A stretch of 22,098 bases of DNA from an uncultured Collinsella sp. (GCA_900551655.1 URWM01000003.1:1-22098); one strand, 5' to 3'. Shown: positions 9,098 through 16,271, counted from the first letter of the stretch. Notes: generated from the letters alone by a model not told the origin. A program made the numbers and translations.

Positions 9098-9130
9098 GAA
9101 TGTCGGGAAAGTCTGGATGGTATTGGGCAC

Positions 9131-9156
9131 GAGTACCCAACAGGAGTACCCAACAG
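9131..9156. repeat. Tandem 13-base repeat upstream of ssrA
   Basis: GAGTACCCAACAG occurs twice head to tail (9131-9143 and 9144-9156). With the neighbouring TTGGGC at 9123-9128 the first copy forms an imperfect dyad (TTGGG...CCCAA, 9123-9140). It lies 34-60 bases upstream of the mature tmRNA 5' end, so it may overlap the ssrA promoter. Nothing else was seen between 9098 and 9280. Confidence 0.5.
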
Positions 9157-9347
9157 CCGTCGACTTTTCAAGGAACATACGGGGCGAGCCCCGCTTGCGA
9201 GGTGCTATGTTACCACGTTCTCAAGGAAGACAGCTGTTCTATGCACGAGCTGTGAAGACCCCAATGTGCGCTGCACTTCGCACTTTTGCTACCGATCGCG
9301 TCACGTATATTTTCGCCAAGCACAATTGACACGTCGAAAGGACCGTT

Positions 9348-9785
9348 ATGGATACCAAGCAGCAACTCGTCAATGCCCTCGTGGGCCTGGGCTCAACCAT
9401 TACCGAAGCTATGGATGTCATCGAGGGCTTTGTCCCCTGCGGACATCCTGCCCTCGTGGTCACGGGCGCCCTCAACGCGCTCACCGACGGCGCCGATGAG
9501 GCCACACTCGCCGAGCACGTTGAAACCGTCCGCGGCTTCATCGACCACGTAAGCGAAAACCGCGGCGTCACCGCGCATCACGACATCGAGCTTGGCGAGC
9601 TCACGGGTGCAAAGGCCGAACTCTTTGCCGAAATCAGCGCTATAGCCAACCTCACCAAAACCGCTGGCGTCAAGAACACCCAGGTCAACGAATGGCTCTA
9701 CCGCAGCCTCGCTGCCCTCAATCAATCCGATACCACAGCAGTAGACAAACTCGCCGAAGCCACTGCCATAAAAACGCAGCTTTAA
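9348..9785 (+). CDS. Conserved-looking hypothetical protein, 145 residues
   Basis: I do not recognise this protein. It starts at ATG 9348 with GAAAGGA a few bases upstream and is the first plus-strand gene after ssrA. A possible -10 (TATATT, 9306-9311) lies about 40 bases before the start, with only a weak -35 in front. The sequence is acidic and predicted mostly helical, with no signal peptide, membrane segment or cysteine motif; the only cysteine is in the segment FVPCGHPALVVTGALNAL (28-45). Codon choice matches the high-GC neighbours, which supports a resident coding gene rather than a chance frame. The opposing minus-strand frame 9393-9845 is a shadow. Confidence 0.75.
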   Translation: MDTKQQLVNALVGLGSTITEAMDVIEGFVPCGHPALVVTGALNALTDGADEATLAEHVETVRGFIDHVSENRGVTAHHDIELGELTGAKAELFAEISAIANLTKTAGVKNTQVNEWLYRSLAALNQSDTTAVDKLAEATAIKTQL

Positions 9786-9906
9786 AGACTTAGTTCTCAT
9801 TTCGAGCCATAACTGAAGAGCAAGCCAGATACAGCACATAATCACATGAGAGATTTGAGAGTATCCAGCTTGTTCTTCGAATAAAAATGATACCTGTCCA
9901 GGCTAC

Positions 9907-10005
9907 TTAACGCTTTGCTTTTCGCGCTATCCAACGTACCAGCCTAAATGCGAGCACGATAAGCGCAATTAGTATCGCAAGTAAGACGATTTCTGGACCG
10001 CGCAC
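9907..10005 (-). CDS. Small single-span membrane peptide, 32 residues
   Basis: This short gene starts at GTG 10005 with GGGAGG seven bases upstream and ends at TAA 9907-9909. Its ribosome site begins right after the stop codon of the secreted-protein gene at 10018, so the two are probably one transcript. The peptide has a short polar start (MRGPE), a hydrophobic stretch of about 15 residues (IVLLAILIALIVLAF, 6-20) and a strongly basic tail (RLVRWIARKAKR), typical of small bacterial membrane proteins with the tail inside the cell. No family is recognised. It could be a regulator or partner of the secreted protein, or a toxin-like peptide; the sequence does not decide. Confidence 0.65.
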   Translation of the reverse strand: MRGPEIVLLAILIALIVLAFRLVRWIARKAKR

Positions 10006-10017
10006 AAAACCACCTCC

Positions 10018-10533
10018 CTAGTATGCATAGGTGTGCAGGGTCGTTCCCTGCATTTCTGCGCCCAGGAACACATTTCCAGTATACAAGCCTGGTATAGACA
10101 CATTCACGCGCTGTAGCGCTCGTGTACTATTCCAGGTAAAGGAATCAGATGCCGTTCCCAGGGGAACAGAATAATTCGAACCCCATGCACTCGTTATCTT
10201 ATGATTGCCGATTTTAATGTAGAACTCCTGAAATATCACCGAGTTATAGTAAACCCTCCATGTGCCAGAGGCGTTTTGATAATAAGAATCCCACGCGTTA
10301 CACGGCTCAATAGTCGGAATATATTCAATTCCAATTTTGCCTTCAGTTCCATCCGGCAAAATAACGGTATATTCCTGACTCGCACGATCTTTCAGTTGAA
10401 ATGAAACATTCACTGGATATTCGCTATTGTCATTAGTCAGGAAATCATCCGCAAACCCTATTGAGGGCGTAAACAGCGATAGGGCAGCCACTAACAGTAG
10501 TAATGCAACAGGTAAAGATAGGCGCTTGTTCAT
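10018..10533 (-). CDS. Secreted protein resembling the DUF5626 family
   Basis: A 171-residue protein with a clear Sec signal peptide: MNKR, a hydrophobic core (LSLPVALLLLVAALSLF) and a likely cut after GFA-DD near residue 28. The mature part is beta-rich and aromatic: PDGTEGKIGIEY, then SGTWRVYYNSVIFQEFYIKIGNHKITSAW, and a C-terminal strand GAEMQGTTLHTYAY. This order (G-rich IGIE strand, GTW..Y, ...I..N.IT..., polar end) resembles DUF5626 proteins as I remember them, without proof. The start ATG 10533 follows AGGAG. Base composition and codons (AAT, ATA, TTA) are clearly lower in GC than the neighbours, which suggests transfer. It heads a two-gene unit with the 32-residue membrane peptide. 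Confidence 0.75.
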   Translation of the reverse strand: MNKRLSLPVALLLLVAALSLFTPSIGFADDFLTNDNSEYPVNVSFQLKDRASQEYTVILPDGTEGKIGIEYIPTIEPCNAWDSYYQNASGTWRVYYNSVIFQEFYIKIGNHKITSAWGSNYSVPLGTASDSFTWNSTRALQRVNVSIPGLYTGNVFLGAEMQGTTLHTYAY

Positions 10534-10922
10534 AATGCTCGCTCCTAAAATAAATTCAGCTCCATCAACTAAGCATATCTAAGACGCTTATTGCTAAATA
10601 TGGTTCCGAATCTTGATAGCATCATGAACCTCCACATTTTTCTTTTAGGATATCGCTTTATGTACCCGTACGCAAGCACTTTAACTTTGTTATTTGGGAG
10701 CCAGCCGGCGAAAGGATAGAAGTAAACTGTCCCTGGAAATTGCCGAGATAAACGCTTTGGTTAGAAGCACTTGGCCCCATCAATCCATTGGAGGCTTTCC
10801 CAACAAAGCACATCTCCGAAACATACTTCCGGCCATCTGACCCAAAATATCGTGTCGGCAGGACTGAGAAGGCCTCTAGAGGGGCGGCGCATTAAAAGAA
10901 TAAGGCGGTCCATGGCAAAACA
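10534..10922. other. Low-GC region with decayed coding sequence
   Basis: No intact gene can be supported. On the minus strand one frame is open from 10964 down to 10569 except for a single TAA at 10761-10763. Its second half codes for aromatic and basic text (VYFYPFAGWLPNN, then KVLAYGYIKRYPKRKMWRF) ending at TAG 10569-10571. A second frame offers about 50 codons from an ATG near 10818 (residues SNQSVYLGNFQGQF). Either may be a remnant of an older gene; neither has a convincing start. The last 35 bases hold the ribosome site of the secreted-protein gene, and a poor promoter (TTGCGT, 17 bases, TATCCT) lies within. Confidence 0.4.
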
Positions 10923-10924
10923 GC

Positions 10925-10962
10925 GTGCACCCCTTGGGGTGACGGAGCTCCAGGGGGTGCAC
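10925..10962 (-). terminator. Hairpin after the toxin-antitoxin operon
   Basis: GTGCACCCC (10925-10933) and GGGGTGCAC (10954-10962) form a 9-base stem 14 bases past the toxin stop. On the minus strand the stem is followed by GCTGTTTTG, a poor U-run, so termination is likely but not certain. Confidence 0.55.
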
Positions 10963-10975
10963 ATATAGATTTACG

Positions 10976-11491
10976 TTAGCGGGACACCCGCCCACCACGT
11001 TCGGCCAAAGCCAGAATCGGCATCATTTGGCGCGGGGTCTTTGCTGCAAGATCGGCATGTTCGAGCAGCTTTCGATCGTTTGTCACCAAGTAATCGACCT
11101 GCGCGCGCTTGCACGCGGCGAGCACCAGGTTGTCCTCGTAATCGCGATGGAGCACTAAGTATTTGTCGGCCAGCCAAAGGTCCGACGCATCTGCACCCAC
11201 GGCCGTGGCGTTTTCGGTCATATTCCGAACAAACGCCAGCGCAGCGTCGCCAATTGCATGGGCAGATGCCTCGCCGAGCGCTCCCCCGCTGGCAATAACG
11301 CTACGCTTCAGCTCGTGTTGGACAACGTACAGTACGTCATTAGCGATATGCACCGGGAAGAACAGCGACGCCCCCGTCTCCGTCGCCTGCCCAATAAACG
11401 CACGCGCGGCAAGCGACTCGGCATGGTCGACGCAAAACGAATCAACCCATACGTTGGCATCCACCATTATTTTGAGGAAAGCCCCGCTCAC
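10976..11491 (-). CDS. PIN-domain ribonuclease toxin (VapC-like)
   Basis: A 171-residue PIN-domain protein, expected to be a metal-dependent RNase that cuts tRNA or other RNA when freed from its antitoxin. The acidic residues of the fold are visible: D11 in KIMVDANVWVDSF, D120 in RDYEDNLVLAACK, and D139 in DYLVTNDRKLL. The start GTG 11491 overlaps the antitoxin stop by four bases (GTGA), so translation is coupled; an internal ATG nine codons into the gene (MVDANVW) is an alternative start. It is longer than a typical VapC (about 130-140), mainly through the region 60-100. The neighbouring antitoxin makes a toxin-antitoxin role very likely. Confidence 0.87.
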   Translation of the reverse strand: MSGAFLKIMVDANVWVDSFCVDHAESLAARAFIGQATETGASLFFPVHIANDVLYVVQHELKRSVIASGGALGEASAHAIGDAALAFVRNMTENATAVGADASDLWLADKYLVLHRDYEDNLVLAACKRAQVDYLVTNDRKLLEHADLAAKTPRQMMPILALAERGGRVSR

Positions 11492-11841
11492 AGGATCATC
11501 CCCTTTTGGCGATAGCGCTCATCCATTGCTTCGGAATAGATTGTGTCCCAATCGCGATCGTCGGATACGGGCGACGTAGCGATGCCCAGGTCCGCGTAAA
11601 GCTGATCCGCCGCCGCCCATGATGCGACGAACGGAGTATCGGGCGCGACGGCCTGCTTGCGGTCGTCGACGGCCGCAAGCACTTCCTCGCACTGCCCGCC
11701 ACCCTGCGCGACCTTGGCCACCACCTTTTTGATGAGCTCGGGCAGTGACCCGCCCGAAAGCCGCAGCACCTCCTCGGCACGGTTCTTGACCTGGCGATCA
11801 ACGCGAACATTCACCTGCGCCATACTGCTAACAGCACTCAT
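11488..11841 (-). CDS. RelB/DinJ-like antitoxin of the PIN toxin
   Basis: A 117-residue protein whose N-terminus (MAQVNVRVDRQVKNRAEEVLRLSGGSLPELIKKVV, residues 7-41) fits the ribbon-helix-helix DNA-binding domain of RelB/DinJ antitoxins. The rest is acidic and probably disordered, as expected for the toxin-wrapping tail. I chose ATG 11841 because AAGGTGGGG precedes it and because the predicted transcript start (about 11875) lies downstream of the longer GTG start at 11880. The domain should repress its own promoter. Pairing of a RelB/DinJ-type antitoxin with a PIN toxin is seen in nature but is a mixed combination relative to VapB-VapC. Confidence 0.82.
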   Translation of the reverse strand: MSAVSSMAQVNVRVDRQVKNRAEEVLRLSGGSLPELIKKVVAKVAQGGGQCEEVLAAVDDRKQAVAPDTPFVASWAAADQLYADLGIATSPVSDDRDWDTIYSEAMDERYRQKGMIL

Positions 11842-11881
11842 CTCAACCCCACCTTCTACTTCTGCTAACCAAGCTATCACA

Positions 11882-11910
11882 ACTATATATTGCTGCTAGC
11901 ACATGGTCAA
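11882..11910 (-). promoter_or_regulatory. Promoter and possible operator of the toxin-antitoxin operon
   Basis: TTGACC (11905-11910), a 17-base spacer and TATAGT (11882-11887) on the minus strand, very close to consensus. The spacer contains the perfect 8-base palindrome TGCTAGCA (11894-11901), a plausible site for the ribbon-helix-helix antitoxin; related TTAGCA half-sites occur just downstream. Confidence 0.75.
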
Positions 11911-11914
11911 ACGC

Positions 11915-11959
11915 AAAAAGCCTGCATTCTGACGGCTGCAACACCGCCCAAATGCAGGC
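11915..11959 (-). terminator. Terminator of the DUF6110/ATPase operon
   Basis: GCCTGCATT (minus strand) pairs with AATGCAGGC across a 22-base loop that can fold further (GGCGG/CCGTC), followed by TTTTT. It lies 20 bases past the ATPase stop and ends next to the -35 box of the toxin-antitoxin promoter. Confidence 0.8.
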
Positions 11960-11978
11960 CAAAACTTAAGTAAAAGCG

Positions 11979-14054
11979 CTAGCGCAGATATGCCTTCGCG
12001 TTGCCCAAGCTATACGCAATCGTCGAACCGTTGTGCAGCAGCGACGATGTCTGCGGGGCGATCGTGCCGGTAATACCCAATGCCAGCAGCGCCGAGTTGG
12101 TGAGCATGACCTTGGCATACGAGCTCGTCAGACGGTCGATGAGGCCCTGACTCATGCGGCGCAGGCGCACGATCGCGGCGAGATCCGTGTCGGCCAGGAT
12201 GATGTCGGCGACCTCCTTGGCAATGTCGCTTCCGCCGCCCATGGCCAGCCCCACGTCGGCCAAACCGAGCGCTGGCGAATCGTTGACACCATCGCCCACC
12301 ATGGCAACATGGCGCCCCTCGCTCTTAATGCGCTCCACATAGGCGTACTTGTCCTCGGGCAGCAGTTCGGCCTTAAACTCGTCGACGCCCGCCTCGCGCG
12401 CAATGCGCTCGGCCGTGCGCTCCGAATCGCCCGTGAGCATAACGACATGCTTGACGCCCAGCGCATGCAGGTCGGCGATGGCCTCACGGACCCCGGGCTT
12501 GAGCGGATCCTCGATGCCAAGCACGCCCACAACGGTGCCGTCGACCGCCAGATACAGCGGCGACAGGCCCTGCACCTGGGACTCGATCTGCTCCTTGATG
12601 TCGGACTCGAGCTGCGCACCCTCGTCCTCAAATACAAAGTGCGCTGAACCGATGATTGCGCGACGCCCTTCGATGGACGAAGCGATGCCGTGTGCCACGA
12701 TGTACTCGACGGCGGCGTGGCGCTCGCGATGCTCGAGCTCGTGCTCGCGTGCCGCATTGACCACGGCGCGTGCCACTGGATGCGGGAAATGCTCCTCTAA
12801 GCAGGCGGAAAGGCGCAGAACCTCGTCCTCGCTCCAGCCATCGGTCGTCAGCACGCAAGCCAGGCGCGGCTGCGCCTCAGTGAGCGTGCCGGTCTTATCA
12901 AAGACAATGGTATCGGCCTTGGCAAACGACTCAAAGTACTTGGCGCCCTTGACCATCACGCCCATCTTGGCAGCATCGCTCATAGCGGTCATGACGGCAA
13001 CGGAACCCGTGAGCTTGAGTGCGCACGAGTAGTCGACCATCAGCGCCGCCGAGGTCTTAATGAGGCTACGCGTGGTGAGAGCGACAAGGCCCGCGAGCAG
13101 GAAGTTCCACGGGACGATCTTGTTGGCGAGGTCTTCCATGTGCGACTGGCCCTCGGACTTGAGCGAGTCGGCCGCCTGCACGAGCGAGACGATCGAGCGC
13201 AGCTTGGTCTGAGCCGTGTTGGCGCGCACGCGCACCAAGATGCTGCCGTCCTCGACGACAGTTCCAGCAAACACATCGTCGCCTGCGCTGCGCTCGACGG
13301 CAAGCGGCTCGCCGGTCAGGGTCGCCTGGTTAACCATGGCGCTCCCCTGCTCAACCACGCCGTCGATGCAGATGGACATGCCGGTGCGAACGGCGACCAA
13401 GTCGCCGGGCTCAAGCTCGGTGGCGGCAACGCTCACCTCGGTGTCACCGACCACTTTTTGTGCCTTATCGGGCACATCGAGCAGCGAGTTGATGAGCTCG
13501 TTTTCGCTCATGGCGCGGGTGTAGTCCTCGAGCAGCTCGCCCACATTGAGCAGGAACATCGTCTGCCCCGCGGTATCGACATCACGCTTGACGAACGAAA
13601 TGCCGATGGCCGAAGCGTCGAGCACGGGAACGGTCAGGCGCGGCTGCGAGAGCTCGTGGAGAGCGGCGCGCAAAAAGGTCATGTAACCGGCCACGACAAA
13701 CACCGCACGCAGAGGCGTCGGCAAGAACCAGCGGCGTGCGTAATGGGCGCCGATGAGTGTCGCCAGGTCCATAACGAGTTTGTGCTTGCGCGGCTCGAGT
13801 TGCATCACGTAACCCGACTTGGCATCGGCGATGGCTTGAGCATCGAGTGCGCCCAAGGCGTCGAGCACGCTCGCACGACACTGCTCGTCATATTCGAGCG
13901 CCATCTGGCCAATACGGCCATATACGCGCACTTTGCGCACGCCGTCGATTTCGCCGCCAAGCTTAAGAAGTGCATCGAGATCGCTCTCTGGCACAGGACC
14001 CGCCAATTGAAGACGGGTCCTGCCGGGGATCTCGCTAATAATCGAGAATCTCAT
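11979..14054 (-). CDS. P1B-type heavy-metal-translocating ATPase, non-canonical SCAL motif
   Basis: A 691-residue membrane pump. Visible motifs: actuator loop TLTGEP (246-250), phosphorylation site DKTGT with D386, the P1B-specific HP pair (H425-P426), TGDS (541-544), hinge GDGVNDSP (587-594), and C-terminal STIAYSLGN. In place of the usual CPC in the sixth membrane helix it has YSCALK (342-347), so the transported metal cannot be read from the motif. Residues 1-75 look like a ferredoxin-fold HMA-like domain (IPGRTRLQL) without CxxC, so it probably does not bind metal as a chaperone target does. It follows the DUF6110-like gene by 18 bases with a weak ribosome site. Transition-metal export in homeostasis is the likely job (inference). 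Confidence 0.92.
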   Translation of the reverse strand: MRFSIISEIPGRTRLQLAGPVPESDLDALLKLGGEIDGVRKVRVYGRIGQMALEYDEQCRASVLDALGALDAQAIADAKSGYVMQLEPRKHKLVMDLATLIGAHYARRWFLPTPLRAVFVVAGYMTFLRAALHELSQPRLTVPVLDASAIGISFVKRDVDTAGQTMFLLNVGELLEDYTRAMSENELINSLLDVPDKAQKVVGDTEVSVAATELEPGDLVAVRTGMSICIDGVVEQGSAMVNQATLTGEPLAVERSAGDDVFAGTVVEDGSILVRVRANTAQTKLRSIVSLVQAADSLKSEGQSHMEDLANKIVPWNFLLAGLVALTTRSLIKTSAALMVDYSCALKLTGSVAVMTAMSDAAKMGVMVKGAKYFESFAKADTIVFDKTGTLTEAQPRLACVLTTDGWSEDEVLRLSACLEEHFPHPVARAVVNAAREHELEHRERHAAVEYIVAHGIASSIEGRRAIIGSAHFVFEDEGAQLESDIKEQIESQVQGLSPLYLAVDGTVVGVLGIEDPLKPGVREAIADLHALGVKHVVMLTGDSERTAERIAREAGVDEFKAELLPEDKYAYVERIKSEGRHVAMVGDGVNDSPALGLADVGLAMGGGSDIAKEVADIILADTDLAAIVRLRRMSQGLIDRLTSSYAKVMLTNSALLALGITGTIAPQTSSLLHNGSTIAYSLGNAKAYLR

Positions 14055-14072
14055 AGTTTGTGCCTGGGAGCG

Positions 14073-14318
14073 TTACTCGGCTGCCTCGTCAGCAGCGGCC
14101 TCGCTCTGGGTGATGTAGGCAGCCTCGGCAACCATGTCGTCGACATTAGCCTTGGCCTGCTCGACCATGTCCTGGTAGCAGTTCTTGACGCGCATACCGC
14201 ACGCGATGCCCTGCACGCAGGCATTCTTTACCGGAGCGCTGGTGAGCAGTTTGATGCCGGCCGTGCCAAGCAGAAAACCGCCACCGACAAGCAGGGTATT
14301 GAACGTCGACTTCTTCAT
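14073..14318 (-). CDS. DUF6110-like small membrane-anchored protein
   Basis: An 81-residue protein starting at ATG 14318 after GGGAG (the longer in-frame start at 14378 has no ribosome site and runs through the hairpin leader). It has one hydrophobic, glycine-rich segment near the N-terminus (TFNTLLVGGGFLLGTAGIKLL), then SAPVKNACVQGIACGMRVKNCYQDMVEQAKANVDD and an acidic tail. The GGxLLGTAGIKLL...K..Y/C...A..LR.K pattern matches DUF6110 as I remember it, a family found next to HMA-domain P-type ATPases. Three cysteines lie in the middle (CVQGIACGMRVKNC), a possible metal site. Role unknown: it may aid folding or metal delivery to the pump. Confidence 0.78.
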   Translation of the reverse strand: MKKSTFNTLLVGGGFLLGTAGIKLLTSAPVKNACVQGIACGMRVKNCYQDMVEQAKANVDDMVAEAAYITQSEAAADEAAE

Positions 14319-14334
14319 GTTGCTTCTCCCTTTT

Positions 14335-14387
14335 GCCGCATTGGACGCGGCATGGTGCTTCAGCACCCGAGTAAACAAGTTTGCTCG
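14335..14387 (-). promoter_or_regulatory. Structured 5' leader with three consecutive hairpins
   Basis: On the minus-strand transcript, in order: CGAGCAAAC-TT-GTTTACTCG (14387-14368, one G-U type mismatch), GGTGC-TGAA-GCACC (14367-14354) and GCCGC-GTCCAAT-GCGGC (14351-14335). They end about 9 bases before the GGGAG ribosome site of the DUF6110-like gene. No U-run follows, so any control would act on translation or RNA stability. A riboswitch is possible but no known class was recognised. Confidence 0.45.
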
Positions 14388-14426
14388 AGCACGCTTTTGA
14401 AATATCTCAATTTTATCTAACTATCT

Positions 14427-14446
14427 AGGTCAGCCATGGCTAACCT
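14427..14446. promoter_or_regulatory. Palindromic operator copy upstream of the DUF6110/ATPase operon
   Basis: AGGTCAGCCATGGCTAACCT is a 20-base palindrome with one mismatched pair. It shares 13 contiguous bases (AGCCATGGCTAAC) with the site at 18152-18169. It lies about 110 bases upstream of the DUF6110-like start, next to AT-rich sequence (TAGATAGTTAGATAAAAT on the minus strand) that could hold the -10 box. The outer AGGTTAG/CTAACCT halves recall DtxR/IdeR half-sites but with a longer centre; this likeness is only suggestive. Confidence 0.6.
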
Positions 14447-14479
14447 TTTGAAAATTAACGATGCGGAGTAACCGATTGT

Positions 14480-14506
14480 CAATGTGACAAAGGGACTGTC
14501 CCTTTG
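14480..14506. repeat. Dispersed palindromic repeat, partial copy
   Basis: These 27 bases are identical to 19246-19272. The core CAAAGGGAC-T-GTCCCTTTG is palindromic. In this copy the right arm diverges after CTTTG. It lies 8 bases past the stop of the second ABC gene, so it may act as its terminator hairpin although no U-run is present. Confidence 0.7.
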
Positions 14507-14513
14507 CCCCTTC

Positions 14514-16271
14514 TTACAACTGCCAGGTAGCTGCTTCCTTTTGCAGCGCCACCATGCGGGCGAATTCTCCACCTGCCGCCTTGAGCTGCGCCGGAGTGCC
14601 CTGCTCGGCAACCACACCATCCTTAAGCACAACGATTTTGTCGGCATTTTCCACCGTACGCATACGGTGGGCAATAACGATAACCGTCTTACCTGTAAGC
14701 AGACGGGAGAGCGCCTGCTGTACCACGGTCTCGTTCTCCACGTCCAAGCTCGCCGTCGCCTCGTCCAACAGCACGATGGGCGCATCTTTGAGCAGCGCGC
14801 GAGCGATGGAGATGCGCTGGCGCTCGCCGCCGGAGAGTTTGGAGCCGTTCTCACCGATCATGGTGTCGTAGCCCTGCGACATGCGGCTCACAAACTCGTC
14901 GCAGTTGGCGGCACGCGCGGCCGCAAGCACTTCCTCATCGGTGGCATCACGACGCCCGAGGCGGATGTTTCCCATCACCGTGTCGTCAAAGAGCAGCACG
15001 TCTTGGAACACGATGGCGTAATCACGCAGCAGTACCTCGGGATCAACGCTCGCAACATCCACACCGCCCACGGTAACCTTGCCCGCGGTGGCATCCCAAA
15101 AGCGCGCGGCCAGGCGGCTCACCGTAGACTTACCGGAACCCGAAGGACCGACCAGCGCCGTAACTTCGCCTTCCTTGGCGGTAAAGCTCACATCGGTAAG
15201 AACTTTCTCGCCGGCGCGGCCGTCCTCGCCCGCACCATAGCCAAATGCCACGTGATCGAACACCACATCGTGGCCCGCGGGCTCAAATTTCTCGCTGCCC
15301 CGCGCCACAGGCTCTTCCATGATGGAACGCATGCGCTTGGCAGACGACTCGGCGGCAAACAGCTCGGACATTAACATTAACGCCTGGTCAAAGGGAGCAT
15401 AGATACGGCTCACCATAAGCAGGAAGGCAAACATCACCAAAAAGTCGACCTGCCCGGAGGCGACCACCGCGGCGCCCGTAACCAGCGTGGTGGCAATGCC
15501 CAGACGCAGGATGACAAAAGCAGAGTTGACCAAAAGCCCGTTAGCGAGCTCGCCCTTGGTGGTCTCGCGCTCCTCGGCATCGATCACGGCGTTGAGTCCC
15601 TCAAGATAATGGGCCTCCTGGTTGGTGGCGCGGATCTCGCGAACGCAGTCGAGCGTCTCTTGAATTGCCTCGGTAACCTTGACCTTCTCGGCACGCACGC
15701 GATCGAACACCGGAGTCATGGGGCCGCGTGTTAGATACAGCACGGCAAAGGCAACGGGAACGCTCCAAAACGCCGCGATCGCCAGCTGCCAGCAAAAGAA
15801 CAGCGACGCCACGAACACAATGGCGCTTGCGATGATGGCACCCCAAAGCTCTCCCAGCACGTGGCTGTAGGCGTGCTCCATGGCCTGGACGTCGCCCATG
15901 ATGGTCTCGGTTAAATCGGCCAGATCACGACGACCAAAAAACGACAGCGGCAGTTTGCGCAAGCGCTCGGCGATCTCCATACGCTGCTTGCCGCACTCCT
16001 CGTAGAAGATGCAGTAGGTGTAGTAATACTGCTGCCAGTTAGAGGCAAAGAGCAACACGAAAAAGACCAGGAGGCCGCCCACGATCGGCAGCGCATCCGG
16101 CAGGTCGGCCCCGCTGGCGAGATGCTCGACAAAGCCGGCCATGACCAGGAATAAAAAGCCCATGCCGGCCATGGTAATGAGATTGGTGAGCGTGGTCCAG
16201 AAAATGCCGCGTTTTACTCCGGCGACGCCTTTATCGGATAGGAAATACTTCTTTTGGAACGAGGCGAACAT
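14514..16271 (-). CDS. ABC transporter half, permease-ATPase fusion (second of a pair)
   Basis: A 585-residue half-transporter of the exporter fold: about six membrane helices in residues 20-300 and an ATPase domain from about 335. The ATPase has Walker A GPSGSGKST (375-383), Q-loop VFQD (421-424), signature LSGGE (479-483), Walker B IVLLDE (499-504) and H-loop H535; all catalytic residues are present. Its ATG follows the stop of the first half directly (TAAATG), so the two are translated together and most likely form a heterodimer. With an AraC regulator alongside, the arrangement recalls YbtP/YbtQ and IrtA/IrtB siderophore importers, which share this fold; drug or peptide export is the alternative. 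No binding protein gene is present. Confidence 0.93.
   Translation of the reverse strand: MFASFQKKYFLSDKGVAGVKRGIFWTTLTNLITMAGMGFLFLVMAGFVEHLASGADLPDALPIVGGLLVFFVLLFASNWQQYYYTYCIFYEECGKQRMEIAERLRKLPLSFFGRRDLADLTETIMGDVQAMEHAYSHVLGELWGAIIASAIVFVASLFFCWQLAIAAFWSVPVAFAVLYLTRGPMTPVFDRVRAEKVKVTEAIQETLDCVREIRATNQEAHYLEGLNAVIDAEERETTKGELANGLLVNSAFVILRLGIATTLVTGAAVVASGQVDFLVMFAFLLMVSRIYAPFDQALMLMSELFAAESSAKRMRSIMEEPVARGSEKFEPAGHDVVFDHVAFGYGAGEDGRAGEKVLTDVSFTAKEGEVTALVGPSGSGKSTVSRLAARFWDATAGKVTVGGVDVASVDPEVLLRDYAIVFQDVLLFDDTVMGNIRLGRRDATDEEVLAAARAANCDEFVSRMSQGYDTMIGENGSKLSGGERQRISIARALLKDAPIVLLDEATASLDVENETVVQQALSRLLTGKTVIVIAHRMRTVENADKIVVLKDGVVAEQGTPAQLKAAGGEFARMVALQKEAATWQL

Noticed and set aside
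9393..9845. 150-codon minus-strand frame opposite the 145-residue gene
   Set aside because: The plus-strand frame has the ribosome site and a more natural composition; the minus frame starts without one.
13140..14420. 426-codon plus-strand frame opposite the ATPase
   Set aside because: Shadow of the P-type ATPase and the DUF6110-like gene; no recognisable protein text.
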